A DNA stretch of 64,000 bases from Motacilla alba alba. Lineage: Eukaryota; Chordata; Aves; Passeriformes; Motacillidae. The stretch covers positions 61,817,888-61,881,887 of the forward strand of contig NC_052020.1 of NCBI RefSeq assembly GCF_015832195.1. Reading direction: 5' to 3'. The notes under the pieces were generated by a model that saw only the letters and a program-made list of their open reading frames with translations, did not search any database and was not told where the DNA came from. Position 1 is the stretch's first letter. The number at the start of each line of letters is the position of its first letter. The position numbers were made by a program, and so were the translations under genes. Shown piece by piece: positions 44,876 through 57,366 of the stretch.

Positions 44876-45534
44876 GACTCTGTCTGTGAGGGTTACGGGC
44901 TTCTCAATAAGTACAATATAATAAATGATACAGAAGGACGAAGCAATGGATCAGCCTTCTGCAGTCATGGAGCCCGTGCTCATTGTTCCCCGTCCAGGGC
45001 ACCGTTACCACCATGGTCTGTGGCCAAGGTGAGGGGCAATTAAGGTAAACTCGTGAAGGAAACGCCGTCTCTGGGAGGTGTGACTTGTTGGAACAGGATT
45101 TCTGATGTGGGAACATGAAAACTGACAAATGGGAATCATTCCATGCAACGTGTAATTAAATAGTACAACTCATTGGCACAGGGGGTTGCTATGGCAAATA
45201 ATTTATACGGCTTGGGAAGGAGAGGCACATCAGGCAGATACCAGCAATACCTGCTAGCTCAGCTCAGCGAGGGGCATGGGCTGAGCTCTGGCTGCTGCTC
45301 CGGGCAGCTCCTGGGAGCTCTCTCTGCATCCCAACGTGCCCTGCTCCTGGGCATGTCCCCTGACATTCCGCATTCCCATTTCCAGTGGGAATTTCATTGG
45401 CTCTAATTTAAATTCCATTTAAAATGGAATAATTTTAGCATTATTTTCAGAGCTGTATAAAAATACCTTTATTTATCGCAGAATAAATTTATTTTACATA
45501 TCTATAATTTTTCAGAATATTTTTTTTAGCTTCA
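44876..45534. other. Unique sequence, mirror of 19076-19734
   Basis: No gene seen. Nearly identical to the left arm, with identical translations over 74 and 77 codons in two unremarkable frames. Confidence 0.5.
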
Positions 45535-45705
45535 GGATAATTGCCCAGAGCAGCTGGGGCTGCCCCTGGATCCCTGGCAGTGCCCAAGGCCAGGCTGGAC
45601 ACTGGGGCTGGAGCAGCCTGGGACAGTGGGAGGTGTCCCTGCCATGGCAGAATGAGATGAGCTTTAAGGCCCCTTTCAACCTAAACCATTCTGGGATTCT
45701 GTGAT
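45535..45705 (+). mobile_element. CR1: CR1 3' end, right copy
   Basis: Mirror of 18905-19075. Confidence 0.93.
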
Positions 45706-45994
45706 TTTTTTGTTGTTGTTATTTTTTTGGAATAGTTGAAATGGAACATCCCTGCTGTAAGATTTTCCTTCATTCTCTTTTCCCCCTGGGAAGGGTCAGG
45801 AGTTGTAGAAAAAGGCTTGAATATATTTTGCCCAGTCTGAAGGTGACTTTTCATGGGATTAAGCTCTTTGCAGAAGAATTTGAGCTCCTTTCTTTGCCTT
45901 AATTTTGTGCTTTACTTATAAATGCTCATTGCTAATGTTAACTAGCTATTAGCTTGGTTATTATTTGCTAATTATTAATTACTAATTGATGGCA

Positions 45995-46130
45995 TCCTGG
46001 AACACCTCCAGGGATGGGCACTCCAACCCTCCCTGGGCAGCTCCAAGGCCTGAGCCCCCTTTCCATGGGGAAAATCCTGCTGTGCCCACCCTGAGCTGCC
46101 CTGGCCCACCCTGAGGCCGTTCCCTCTCCT
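45995..46130 (-). mobile_element. CR1: CR1 fragment, right copy
   Basis: Mirror of 18480-18615. Confidence 0.85.
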
Positions 46131-46133
46131 TGT

Positions 46134-46549
46134 CTCCCTGGACTTGTTTGGATGTCCCTGGATGTGTTTGGATGTCCCTGGTTGTGTTTGGATGCTCCTG
46201 GATGTGTTTAGGGTGTCCCTGGATGTGTTCGGATGTCTCTGGATGTGTTTGGATGTTCCTGAATGTATTTGGATGTCCCTGGATGTGTCCCACATCCTGG
46301 ATGTGTTTAGGATGTCCCTGGATGTGTTCCCCAGCCCTGGATGTGTTTAGGATGCCCCTGGATGTGTCCCCCAGCTCTGGGTGTTTTCCCCATCCCTGGC
46401 TGTGTCCCCCCAGTCCTGGATGTGTACCCCCAGCCCTGGATGTGTTTGGATGTCCCTGGCTGTGTCCCCTCATCCTGGATGTGTTTGGATGTCCCTGGGT
46501 GTGTCCCCCAGCCCTGGCTGTGTCCCCCTATCCTGGCTGTGTCCCCCCA
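46134..46549. repeat. CCTGGATGTGTCCC minisatellite, right copy
   Basis: Mirror of the 17.5 kb array but 556 bp shorter. The whole middle part of the left array is missing here, while the two ends match. Confidence 0.96.
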
Positions 46550-47668
46550 GCCCAGCCCCCCCCAGCAGCACCAGGATTGATTGATTGATTGTATAAATGC
46601 CGTGACAAGTTTGTCTCACCCGGGATAAATTGCCTCTATCCATTAAAAATTACCCCAAAACAACCAAAGGACCAGCTCTGGGCAAAGCAGCTGTGAAGAA
46701 ATCCTCCCAGTGCCCCTTGGGGGCCAAAGCCCATGTGGGGGGACACGCTGGGGACAGCTGCCTGTGCCTGGGGCAGCACTGCCAGGAGCATTCCCAGAGC
46801 TTGCTCTCCCTGCCAGCCAGCCCCGGGCTGCTCCCAGGAATCATTTTCTGATTATGAGTGTTTCTGGGCTGTGTGTTAATCATTCACTATTCATTAGTTC
46901 TGAACTGTGACTGACCACCTAAATGGAGTGCACTATTTCTGGGCCTCAATTAGGTAATTGAAATGCTCTTTAAATCAGAGTAATTAGCAGTGTGGCTTTT
47001 CAGATGAATTATTTTTTACCCTGAATTAATGGAGAACTGGGGGCCTTGTGAGCTGTTGTGCCCATTCTTTGGCAGCGCCCTGGATTCTGTCAGATAAGGA
47101 GCAGCAGGAGTTTGTGCATCGCCTCGAACAGACCTGACAGCTCCCGTTTGTTAAAATATTCCCAATTCTGGGCTCCGAGGGCTCAGCCAGCTCCAAGAGC
47201 TCAGAAATTTCAAACACAATTTGGAACCAACGAGGCACGCTGGTCGCAGGAGCCATGATTTGGTGGCAGTGTATTAATGCTGGCTCCTCAAGATGGTGGA
47301 AATCAGTAATTCTGTGTTTTCTGAGCTCTGTGCCCCTCCAGAGAGAGCAGAGCTGCTCAGAGGAGCTGATCTAAATATTTCCCAGCAGGGGAAAATATTT
47401 CCCAATATTTCCCAGCAGCCTGAGCCTGCTCCTGCCCTCCTGGATCAGGGGCCACCTGAACCCAGAGCTGTAAATATTCACAGTGCCAACCAGACAACGC
47501 AGCTTCATGTAAAAGGGGTGGGAGTGAAGGGTTCAAAAAATGGAGATTTTTGGTCCTAAAATCTCCACAGGCCCTGATTTGGTTTATGCTGTTAGAAGGT
47601 GTTTCACTTCAGCCACGGGGATGCTGCTGCTGGGCCGTGGCCAGAGTCCTGCTGGCCACCAGTGACCA
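46550..47668. other. Unique sequence, mirror of 16386-17504
   Basis: Contains the ATTA-rich block (46840-47155) and the ggaaatattt triplet repeat. Two CG/TG-type differences from the left arm were seen in about 400 bp. Confidence 0.5.
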
Positions 47669-48002
47669 GAGGTGACCCTCATTGTCCCTCATTGTCCCTC
47701 ATTGTCCCTCAGGGTCCCTCAGGGTCCCTCAGGGTTTCTCAGGGGTCCCTCGGGGTCCCTCAGGGGGTACTCAGGGATCCCTCAGAAGTACCGCAGGGTC
47801 TGTCAGGGGCCACTCAAGGTCCTTCAGTGTCCCTCAGTGTTCCTCAGGGTCCCTCAGGGTCCCTCAGTGTTCTTCATGGTCTCTCAGGGTCCCTCAGTGT
47901 CCCTCAGAGGTCCATCAGGATCTCTCAGGGGTCTCTCAGGATCTCTCAGGGTCCCTCAGGGGTCCCTCAGTGTCCCTCAGGATGTCTCAGGGTCCCTCAG
48001 GG
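47669..48002. repeat. TCCCTCAGGG minisatellite, right copy
   Basis: Mirror of 16048-16385, similar length but rearranged internally. Confidence 0.93.
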
Positions 48003-48115
48003 GTCCCTGCTGCCATCCTCCCCAGGGACACGGGCCCGGGGCTGCAGGGCACCCTCAGCACAGCGAGGGGACCCCGAGCTGAGGGTCAGGACACTGCCAC
48101 AGGGACCTGGACAAG
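48003..48115. other. ~110-bp segment present only in the right arm
   Basis: Unique sequence (gctgccatcctccccaggg ... gggacctggacaagctca) between the minisatellite and the ggagtggccaagggaatcct that both arms share. The left arm joins the two directly at 16047/16048. Confidence 0.85.
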
Positions 48116-48146
48116 CTCAGGAGTGGCCAAGGGAATCCTGTGAACA

Positions 48147-48433
48147 GGGCCAGGAGCTGGGGCTGCCCTGGAGTCACTCAAAGCTGGGATGAGCAGCCCT
48201 GGGAGATGATTTGGGGGTGCTGGGGCTGCCTGGGGTCACTGCAGGTGGGGATGAGCAGCTGGGAGAGGATTTGGAGGTGCTGGGGATGAGCTGGGGCTGC
48301 CCGGGGACCAGTCCAGGCTGGGATGAGCAGCTGGAGAAACCCTGGGAGAGGATTTGGGGGTGCTTGGGCTGCTCTGGGGTCACTCTAGGTTGGGATGAGC
48401 AGCTGGGAAAGGATTTGGGGGTGCTGGGGGGGA
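48147..48433. repeat. ~60-80-bp tandem repeat, right copy
   Basis: Mirror of 15729-16015. Confidence 0.87.
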
Positions 48434-48471
48434 GCTGGGGCTGCCCCAGCCCAGAGCCCCCCGAGCCTGGG

Positions 48472-48982
48472 CTGAGCCCAGCGTGGGCAGCAGGGAGGGA
48501 TTGGGATTCTGCTCCTCTGCCCCCTCAGGTGAGATCCCACCTGGAATCCTGGCTCCAGCACAGGGAGCACCTGGAGCTGCTGGGGAGAGCCCAGAGGAGG
48601 CTCCAGGATGAGCAGAGGGATGGAGCAGCTCTGCTGGGAGAGCTGGGAATGTTCCCCTGGAGAGGAGAAGCTTTGGGGTCACCCAGGTGTGGCCCTGCAG
48701 GGCCTGAAGGAGCTGCAGGAAAGAGGCAGAGAGGATTTCCAAGGGATGGAGGGACAGAGCGCAGGGAGTGTGTGAGGGCAGGGATGGATGGGAGATTGGG
48801 AACTGGGAATTCCTGTCTGGGCTGGGATTCCCAGAGCAGCTGTGGCTGCCCCTGGATCCCTGGCAGTGCCCAAGGCCAGGCTGGACACTGGGACACCCTG
48901 GGACAGTGGGAGGTGTCCCTGCCATGGCAGGGCTGGCTCTGGGTGGGGTTTGAGGTCCCTCCCAAGCCCAGCGATTCCCTGG
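48472..48982 (+). mobile_element. CR1: CR1 3' region, right copy
   Basis: Mirror of 15180-15690. Sense CR1 ending near ggggtttgaggtccctccca. Confidence 0.87.
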
Positions 48983-50250
48983 TCCTGTGATCTGTTTGTG
49001 GAAGTCCCAGAGCCCCTGGAGTTTGGTTTATCTGTTACAAACAGCCCAGTCTCCCTCTCAGGCTCTCTGTTTTTATCTGTGTGGCACCATCAGAAAGCCT
49101 TGTGCAGCCTGGCTATTCCTACTTGATATTCAGGACATGAGGCTTTACAAGAGGAAATGTCTTGATGTATCTGCTATTTTATTTTTAATGAAAACATTTC
49201 TTGCTCTGAAAAAAAAAAGAGGTCACTGCGCATCTCCGGGTACAAATTATTGCATATGCACAGGAGCTGGAAAACCACCGGGTTTAGAAACCACTAAATT
49301 CCCACTCAACAGCACCTTTGGAACATGCAAATAAGGCAGAAGCAAGCAGCACGTTGTGGGGTTTGGAGCGCACAGAAATATCCTCCCCGGAGCAGCCCCG
49401 CTCCCCGGGGACCGCGCTCGGCAAGGAGGGGAAGGGAAATTTTCCTGTTCAAAAACCTTTGTGGAGCAGTGAGAAAACCGCTCCTGGGCAGAGGGCTGGA
49501 GGCTCTGATCCACCAAATACCTTCCCTGGAAGGAGCGGGAGGGCACAAAGAGGAGCTGCAGGGGGAGGAGGCAGTGCCTGTGCGCCCCCAGCAGCCCCTC
49601 GGGACATCATTTGCTCCTGCACGCAGCTCCTGCCTCTCCCCTGCTGCTTCCACCTCTTTGCTTTCCAAAAGAACCTGCAAGAAAATGGAATTTTTTCCCT
49701 TTTTTCCCCCCCCTAAATTTTTTTTTCAAATTTCTTTGCAGCTGAGGGGAAAAACCCAGCCCTGCCAGCGGGGCAGAGGCAGTGCAATCTGCAATGGTAA
49801 TTTGGAGCTTCTCCTGGGGTGTTGAGGGGATGGGGCAGTGAAGGACCTGTCCTCCAATGCCAGGCTGGACACTGGGACAGTGGGAGGTGGCCCTGGGGTG
49901 GCCCTGGAACAGCTGCAAGCGTTCCGTGAGCGGCTCTGTTTGTGGTTCTGTGGGATCAAAGAGAAACCATCCCCGTGGCTGCCGTCAGGTTCCTGCAGCA
50001 GCTGCTGCAGCACATCCCCAGCAAGCCCTGCAGCTGCAGCCGGCAGGGCTGCGGGCAGAGCAGGAGGTGCCATTCAGCTGTGTGCCAGCCCCCAGGGACA
50101 GCAGCAGTGCAGTTTGTCCCCTGCCATCTGCAGCAGCAGGTGCCTGGCGGGGCATGTGGGGCAAACCAGGATGGGGGAGCCCTGTGCCATTCTCCCAGCC
50201 TCTGTTCTTCACCAGAATAAATCAATTAAGAGGCAAAGAACGAGGCCACG
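48983..50250. other. Unique sequence, mirror of 13911-15179
   Basis: No gene seen. The octamer-type sites are at about 49246-49335. Confidence 0.45.
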
Positions 50251-50609
50251 TGCCCTGTAAAGAGCAGAATGTGGTGTGGCTCTCTGGGTGAAGGGTTTTC
50301 CATTGGCCATGTACCCCATAAAATCAGAATCTGGCATGGCTCTCTGGGTGAAGGGTTTTCCATTGGCCATGTACCCCATAAAATCAGAATCTGGCATGGC
50401 TCTCTGGGTGAAGGGTTTTCCATTGGCCATGTACCCCATAAAATCAGAATCTGGCGTGGCTCTCTGGATGAAGGGTTTTCCATTGCCCACGTGCCCTGTG
50501 AAGAGCAGAATGTGGTGTGGCTCTCTGGGTGAAGGGTTTTCCATTGCCCACGTGCCCTGTAAAAATCAGAATCTGGCGTGGCTCTCTGGGTGAAGGGTTT
50601 TCCATTGCC
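50251..50609. repeat. ~60-bp tandem repeat, 6 copies, right arm
   Basis: Mirror of 13672-13910 with two more units. Three consecutive units at about 50277-50456 are almost identical (ccattggccatgtaccccat followed by aaaatcagaatctggc), whereas the left arm has one such unit. Confidence 0.97.
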
Positions 50610-53244
50610 CACTCCCAGTCTCTGAGTTAATGGGGTGTTTTTTGGGGTTTTATCAGTGCTGCTCCATCCCTGGGCTCGGGAGCTCTGGGCTGTGTGGATC
50701 AGCCTTTGGCCTGATCTCCCTGCTCATCCCTGCCCTGAAGATCCCCTTTTCCCATTTCCCTCGCTTCCCCCAGGACTGCACTTCCCTCGGGTGATGAACC
50801 ACACAGGATCATCAGCAATCCTGGGCAGTTTGAGTGTTTGAAGCCCCTGTCTGGGAGCTGTTCCTTGTCTGAGCTCGAGTTCCCTGTTTGGCACCTCAAG
50901 AGCTCCGTTTGCTCTGAGGGCTGAAGGCACAGCTTAACAAAGTTTGACCAAATGCCATCAAATTCACTCAATTTGCCTCATCACCGCTCTCTCTCAGACT
51001 GCAAAATGTTTGGAGGGAAAACATCTCTTCAGTTTATGTGCGCACTCATCAATTTCATGGCACCACAAACCCAAACCTGGCCTGGCATATTCAGTTGCTG
51101 CCATAACCCAAACCATAAATCAGAATTATTTAAAGCCTCCTGCTGCTTTTCCTGGGCCTCTCCTCTCCTGCAGCTGCACCTGTGGATCCAGAGAGCCCCA
51201 GAAATAGATTTTTTCAATTATGACTCATGCTGTTGGCTTGATGGATACGAAATAGGGTCCCGATAATAGATCAGAATATTAATAATTTCTTTTGCTTAAT
51301 TGAAAAGGTTATTTTAATGAAAATAGAGCACTTCAAATGTCTGTCCCGCGGGGATGTTCAGAGCTGTTTCCCTGGAAGGCACGTGCCTGCTGCTGGGGAG
51401 CTCCTGTTGCACACCAGCTGGGGCTGATTTTTGTACATTTTAGAGAAGAATGAGTTCAGTGCTCACTCCTGAGGGGAAGCCAGCCAAAGCCTGACTTTCC
51501 CCACCCTTCACACAGAACATCCTCTGCCAGGGGCTGGGGTTTGATCCATGGCAGGATTTCCAGGGCTGAGCCCAAAGAACTAGGGACAAGCACCTGGATG
51601 TTCCCCAGGCAGCTGAAACCCGCCCAGAGCAGCTCAGGCAGAGCTCAGCCCCCGGGTCAGCACAAAACCAAAGGCATTTCCTGAATAATGGCCAAAATTC
51701 TATTTATTGGTGTGAATTCTTTAACTCCCGGACCAGCACTGAATGCAGCTGATTGCTGGTTTAGGCTGCACAGATCGTTGAGAATGTAAATTAATGACAA
51801 ACCATTAAAAATAAGAAGCAAGGATATGATAATGCCTGGTAAAAATACGGAGAGGTGGAATGGCATAGCAATATAAGCAAATTATCATCTTCAGGAGAGA
51901 AAAAGAAATACAATGGGATAAAAATCTTAGCAGATGGTGAAGTTTAGCATCACTTACTGGAGGTATTCAAAAAAGGAATGTTTTGTGAGCATAAAGAGAG
52001 TGAAGAAGAATTTTAGTTGATGCTTGATGAGGTTTTTATGAGAAGACATTATGTCCCTGACTTGGGAAGCAGCAGAAGTTTCAGTGAAAATGTAAATGTA
52101 AACAGAAGCTGATTCAATTTGTTGGGGGAAAAAGAAAAGACCAATTCAGGTTTCAGCCTAAATTAGACTAAAACCCCCTAAAATGTAAAAATAATTCCTG
52201 TGTGCCAGGCTTTTCTAGACAGGCAAACCTGCATCAGAATGAGGAGCATTAAATGCAGGGCTGTGGGGGGCCTCCCCCTGTGCAGCCCTGCCTTTGGCTG
52301 CTCAGCCCCTCTCAAAAAGGAGATTTCCCCCTGAAGGATGTCAGCAATCCCTGCTGTTCCCTTAGGAACCTCTCCCAGCCCAGATCTCCCCGCGGATCCC
52401 TGGAGCACATCAGGATGGGCTGGGCTGCACTGGGGGTCCCCAGAGCTGTGAATTTTGGGACACAATAATTTGGGTCCAAGGACCTGCATGTTTTGGCTGC
52501 TCTCAGCTTCAGGCAGGGACTCCTGACCACATCTCCTGGGATGGTGGGAGCAGTGGGGAAATCAGGAGTTTTAACCCAGAATTTTGAGGCTTCAAGTGGA
52601 GTGACTTCAGTGGAGCAGAAGAGTTCAAGGAAAGGGTGAAGACATGAACCAAAGTAGCAAGGAAGTACACTTTATTTTTTTTTTGTTTCTGAGTTTCCAC
52701 AAGCAGCAGTTGAACCTCTGGCAGAAGTGAAGCATCTTCTACTTTCACCTAGGAAACAGAAAAGTGAAAATGTTGCTGCCCATGTGTCCCTGATGCTGTG
52801 GGACACCGGTGCAGGGACACGGGGCAGGAAGGAAAGGAAGGAGGGAATATTTCCATAGCCAGTGCTGGGGATGAACAGCCAGCTAAGAGCTGGAAATGAA
52901 ACAAAATCTTGTTGCAGTAAAAATTTTCAGAGCAGAAAGGAAATACCAGGATCCATTTCCCCACTATCAAACCTAAACCTCCCCTGCTGCAATCTGAGGC
53001 TGTTTCCTCGGGCTCTGGCCCTTTGTTGTGCTGGAAGCTCAGCCAGGGCAGAAATTCCTCTCTGGCCAAGTCCTTAAGGCTCAAACAGCTGCAGGAGTGG
53101 CACAAGAGCCTTGTGCACTGGAAATGTTGTGTTTATTTCCAGCCCAACACTGGAAATGTTGTGTTTGTTTGTTTGCAGACTAGCCCTGTCCTACTTCAGT
53201 CAGGAGCACTGAATGTCACGGTGCTCCCAGCTCTGCCAGCAGCT
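50610..53244. other. Unique sequence, mirror of 11036-13670
   Basis: AT-richer, free of recognised transposons. Candidate conserved non-coding blocks are at about 50950-51340 and 51670-52110. No exon was recognised. Confidence 0.4.
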
Positions 53245-53374
53245 GGAGGGTGGGGCTGGCTCCAGGATGGAGGAGCTGGTTCCAGTTTCGAGGGGCTGGC
53301 TCCAGGATCGAGAGGCTGGCTCCAGGATGGTGGGAATGGCTGGAGTTTCTTCTGCAGATTCTGGGCAGCTGCTG

Positions 53375-54443
53375 TTGCCCTGTCCATCCTGTCCATCCTG
53401 CCGTGTCCATCCTGTCCTGTCCATCCTGTCCATCCTGCCCTGTCCATCCTGTCCTGCCCATCCTGTCCTGCCCATCCTGTTCATCCTGCCCTGTCCATCC
53501 CGCCCTGTCCATCTTGCCCTGCCCATCCTGCCCTGTCCATCCTGTCCATCTTGCCCTGCCCATCCTGTCCTGCCCATCCTGTCCATCCTGCCCTGTCCAT
53601 CCTGTCCTGTCCATCCTGTCCATCCTGTCCTGCCCATCCTGTCCATCCTGCCCTGTCCATCCTGTCCTGCCCATCCTGTCCTGCCCATCCTGTCCATCCT
53701 GCCTTGTCCATCCTGTCCATCTTGCCCTGCCCATCCTGCCCTGTCCATCCTGCCCTGTCCATCCTGTCCATCTTGCCCTGTCCATCCTGTCCATCTTGCC
53801 CTGCCCATCCTGTCCTGCCCATCCTGTCCATCCTGCCCTGTCCATCCTGTCCTGCCCATCCTGCCCTGTCCATCCTGCCCATCCTGTCCTGCCCATCCTG
53901 CCTATCCTGTCCTGTCCATCCTGTCCATCCTGTCCTGTCCATCCTGCCCATCTTGCCCTGTCCATCCTGTCCTGTCCATCCTGCCCATCCTGTCCTGTCC
54001 ATCCTGCCCATCCTGCCCTGTCCATCCTGTCCTGCCCATCCTGCCCATGCTGCCCTGTCCATCCTGTCCATCCTGTCCTACCCATCCTGTCCTGCCCCTC
54101 CTGTCCATCCTGCCCTGTCCATCCTGTCCTGCCCATCCTGTCCATCCTGCCCTGTCCATCCCACCCTGTCCATCTTGCCCTGCCCATCCTGTCCTGCCCA
54201 TCCTGTCCATCCTGCCCTGTCCATCCTGTCCATCCTGCCCTGTCCATCCTGTCCTGTCCATCCTGCCCTGCCCATCCTGCCCTGTCCATCCTGCCCATCC
54301 TGTCCTGCCCATCCTGCCTATCCTGCCCTGTCCATCCTGTCCTGCCCATCCTGTCCTGCCCATCCTGTCCATCCTGCCCTGTCCATCCTGTCCTGTCCAT
54401 CCTGTCCATCCTGCCTTGTCCATCCTGCCCTGTCCATCCTGTC
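53375..54443. repeat. 12/17-bp CCTGTCCATCC minisatellite, right copy
   Basis: Mirror of 10401-10905, expanded to 1069 bp (about 75 units). A 588-codon plus-strand frame at 53023-54789 spans it and is an artefact, because neither strand of the repeat contains a stop. Confidence 0.98.
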
Positions 54444-55237
54444 CTTGGATGTGGCTGAGCTGGGAGCTCACAGGACCAGGAGCCTCACCTGTGCCAGCCT
54501 CGGGCACTGCCTCTGGTACGGGGTGCCCTCAGTGCCACCCACACGTTCCTGGCTGGAATGTGGCCTCTGGAGGAGCCCTGCTGCCCTAGGGTCATCCTTG
54601 TGCTTTCTTTTGCCACCCTCCTTCCATTTCCAGGACATGAATGTTCCCTGGGGAAAAGGGAATGAGTTTTTTCCAATTCTCCAGACAATTCTCTGTAACA
54701 ACTGGACATTGTGCACACAGCAGGGAAAGCAGGATCTGTCTGGATTATTCATTTCCAGGGGAAAGGGAAAGGTTAATCTAAAAGAATGAAAAAAAAGGCT
54801 CATTGTCAAGCTGAAAACAGAAAGGGAACAGGAAGAATTTTGGCATTTATGGCTCTTGTTGTCATAGAAACTGAACCTGATATTTCCATAGAGCAATTCG
54901 GAGCAGTAACAAATGCTGGATTTTATAACAGGGATGAATTAAGATCAACTTAAGATTTCCAATACATTGTCAGGCAGATCAAATATTGGTTTATTTTGTA
55001 TTGCCAAGTTGTTATCAGAGTCCTTAAAAGCATTGCTGATAAATATAAATGAAACTGATCTGGCATTTTGGGGATATTATCAGAATTTGGAGTGGTTCAG
55101 AGAGAGATTTTACAATAACCCAGGAAAAGTCCCCAGATTTCCATGGGGACAGGGCATGTACCGCGTCCCACACAGCTCCTCCAGCCATGTCCTGCCCAAA
55201 CCCCTTTTGGGAGCAATGCTGGTGCCTGGGGGCAGTT
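54444..55237. other. Unique sequence, mirror of 9607-10400
   Basis: No gene seen. Confidence 0.5.
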
Positions 55238-55344
55238 TGGGATGGGATGGGATGGGATGGGATGGGATGGGATGGGATGGGATGGGATGGGATGGGATGG
55301 GATGGGATGGGATGGGATGGGATGGGATGGGATGGAATGGGATT
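55238..55344. repeat. (GGGAT)n pentamer array, right copy
   Basis: About 21 perfect gggat units on the plus strand. Mirror of 9515-9606, three units longer. Confidence 0.97.
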
Positions 55345-55993
55345 GAAAGGGAGCCCAGCAGGAGTGGCAGGAGGAGCTCCCTGCACAGCCCCAGCTCAGC
55401 TCCTGCTGCCTTCCCCAGGGTCTCACCAGCCTGGCACGTTGGCAGCTGGCAGGAGCAGCATTGCTTGGCTTCCCCAGGTTCTGCTTTTCCCTGTGGAATG
55501 TTGAAGTTGTGGTGGTGTCGTGTGAGGATCTGGCGTTTTCAGCTGGTTTGGCTCATCCTAGAGTGGCCACTGTGCCTCTGGGACCACCAAACTCAGGAAT
55601 TAAAGGGTTTTTTTGGACCATTTTGATCATGAGTTATGTATTTTGTGAGTCATTTCCATGTAGTTATGACTGGAGGGCTTCTCTGAAGGAGGTTCTGCTT
55701 CAAAGCGACAACTTCTTTAACAAAAATCACATTTGATTTAAAAAGTTCCAGGAATGGCTATCTTACCAGAGTTGTGCATTACTCCTCACTGTTTTAATAC
55801 ACAAGCAAGAAAACAACCTTCATCCTGCTACCCCCAAACCATCTGTAATATGGGTTTGTTTAGCTTGCTTTCCAACCTGGATTTGTTTGTTTGTCTTTCA
55901 TGGAGTAGGTTGGAGGATCCTCTGTCAAAGTCACCTTGCTTCTGTTGCTCAAAGTTGGAAACTGGGTCAAGACAGACTTTTCCCTTTTCTTTG
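55345..55993. other. Unique sequence, mirror of 8866-9514
   Basis: No gene seen. Almost no differences from the left arm. Confidence 0.5.
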
Positions 55994-56158
55994 CTGTGAA
56001 GCTGTGCCAGGAAGGGTCAGGCTGGAGATCAGGGAAAGGTTCTTCCCAAAAAGGTGCTGAGCACTGCCCAGGCTGCCCAGGGAATGGGCAGAGCCCCGGA
56101 GCTGCCAGAGCTCCAGGAGCCTTTGGGCAGCGCTGCCAGGGATGCCCAGGGTGGGGTT
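55994..56158 (+). mobile_element. CR1: CR1 3' fragment, right copy
   Basis: Mirror of 8701-8865. Confidence 0.88.
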
Positions 56159-56190
56159 AAATTAAATTAAATTAAATTACAATAAATTAA

Positions 56191-56350
56191 CACACACCTT
56201 TGGAAGAGGGACACACCTTTGGAATAGGGAACACACCTTTGGAAGAGGGAACACACCTTTGGAAGAGGGAACACACACCTTTGGAAGAAGGAAACCACCT
56301 TTGGAAGTGGGGACACACACCTTTGGAAGAGGGAACACACACCTTTGGAA
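56191..56350. repeat. ~22-bp minisatellite, right copy
   Basis: Mirror of 8529-8668 with about one more unit (cacacctttggaagaggga). Confidence 0.95.
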
Positions 56351-56907
56351 GCACCTGGTGCCTTTATTTTTAACTCTCACTTGGTGGAGCTTTAGCAGTG
56401 CTTGTTCTCAGCTCAGCACTGCACACAGCCCTCTGGCAGATGAGCTGAATTCTCAATATTCTCATTTATTTTTGCTAAAGCTTCAGAAGACAGTGAGAAA
56501 CTTCTCAGGATTTTACCAGCAGTTCCCGGAGTCAGACAAGGATCAGAGCCTCCTTTCTTGGAAAGCCGGAGCTGCTTCTTGGAGCTCTGTGTGCCCTCCG
56601 TGCTCAGGGAGGTCTCAGCACCTCGTGCCTCCATCAGGGGCAAACCACAGGGGTGAGGAGCTGAGGGCTGGCGTGGGCATGGCAGTGCCTGTGAAATACC
56701 CCACAGGCTCTGCAGAGGCTGCAGAGCCCTGCTGGGTTTGGCTGGGGAGCTGCAGGCAGTTAAATGCTCAGGCACACGTCAATACCCAGCTTTGATAGCT
56801 CCATCAATCCCGGCTGCTGCTGAGCCCTGCGCGGGACACGCAGCTCCTGCAGAATTGATGGACACAAGGAACTCACCCTGCCCCAGCCCTGGCTGCCCCA
56901 GCAGCTC
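56351..56907. other. Unique sequence, mirror of 7972-8528
   Basis: No gene seen. Confidence 0.5.
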
Positions 56908-56913
56908 CAGGAG

Positions 56914-57309
56914 TGTCACTGTCATACTTTCTGAAAAATCCCCTTGCCCAGGACTCTTCTCCTGGGAAGATGGGAAGCCTCAGAGAAAAAGGGAAACAAT
57001 ATTATCTCATTTGCTTCTCCTGTGTTTTGCTGCTTTGGAATGTGGTTGGAAATTGTTTATCCAACATGTGAATTGTTTTGACTTAATGACCAATCACAGT
57101 CCAGCTGTGTTGGGGCTCTGGAGAGTCACAAGTTTTTAATTAGTATCTTGTTAAGCCTTCTGTCTATATCCTTTCTCTATTCTTTAGTATAGTTTAGTAT
57201 AGCATGATTTAATATAATATATATAATAAAAAAATAAATTAGCCTTCTAAGAACATGGAGTCAGATTCAGCATTTCCTTCCTGCCACGGGGGACCCCGAA
57301 AATACCACA
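56914..57309 (+). mobile_element. Solo LTR, ERVK-like, right copy
   Basis: Begins TGTCACTGTCATACTTTC and ends ATACCACA. Flanked by CAGGAG at 56908-56913 and 57310-57315. 396 bp, lacking the 40-bp internal duplication of the left copy. Confidence 0.94.
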
Positions 57310-57366
57310 CAGGAGCCCCTCTGCTCCCTCTTCATCCTCATGGGAGCCTGGATGCCCCCGTGCACC

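Noticed and set aside
53023..54789. A 588-codon plus-strand frame and a 397-codon minus-strand frame over the same DNA
   Set aside because: Pure product of the CCTGTCCATCC minisatellite, whose units lack stops on both strands. Length differs by 564 bp between the arms.
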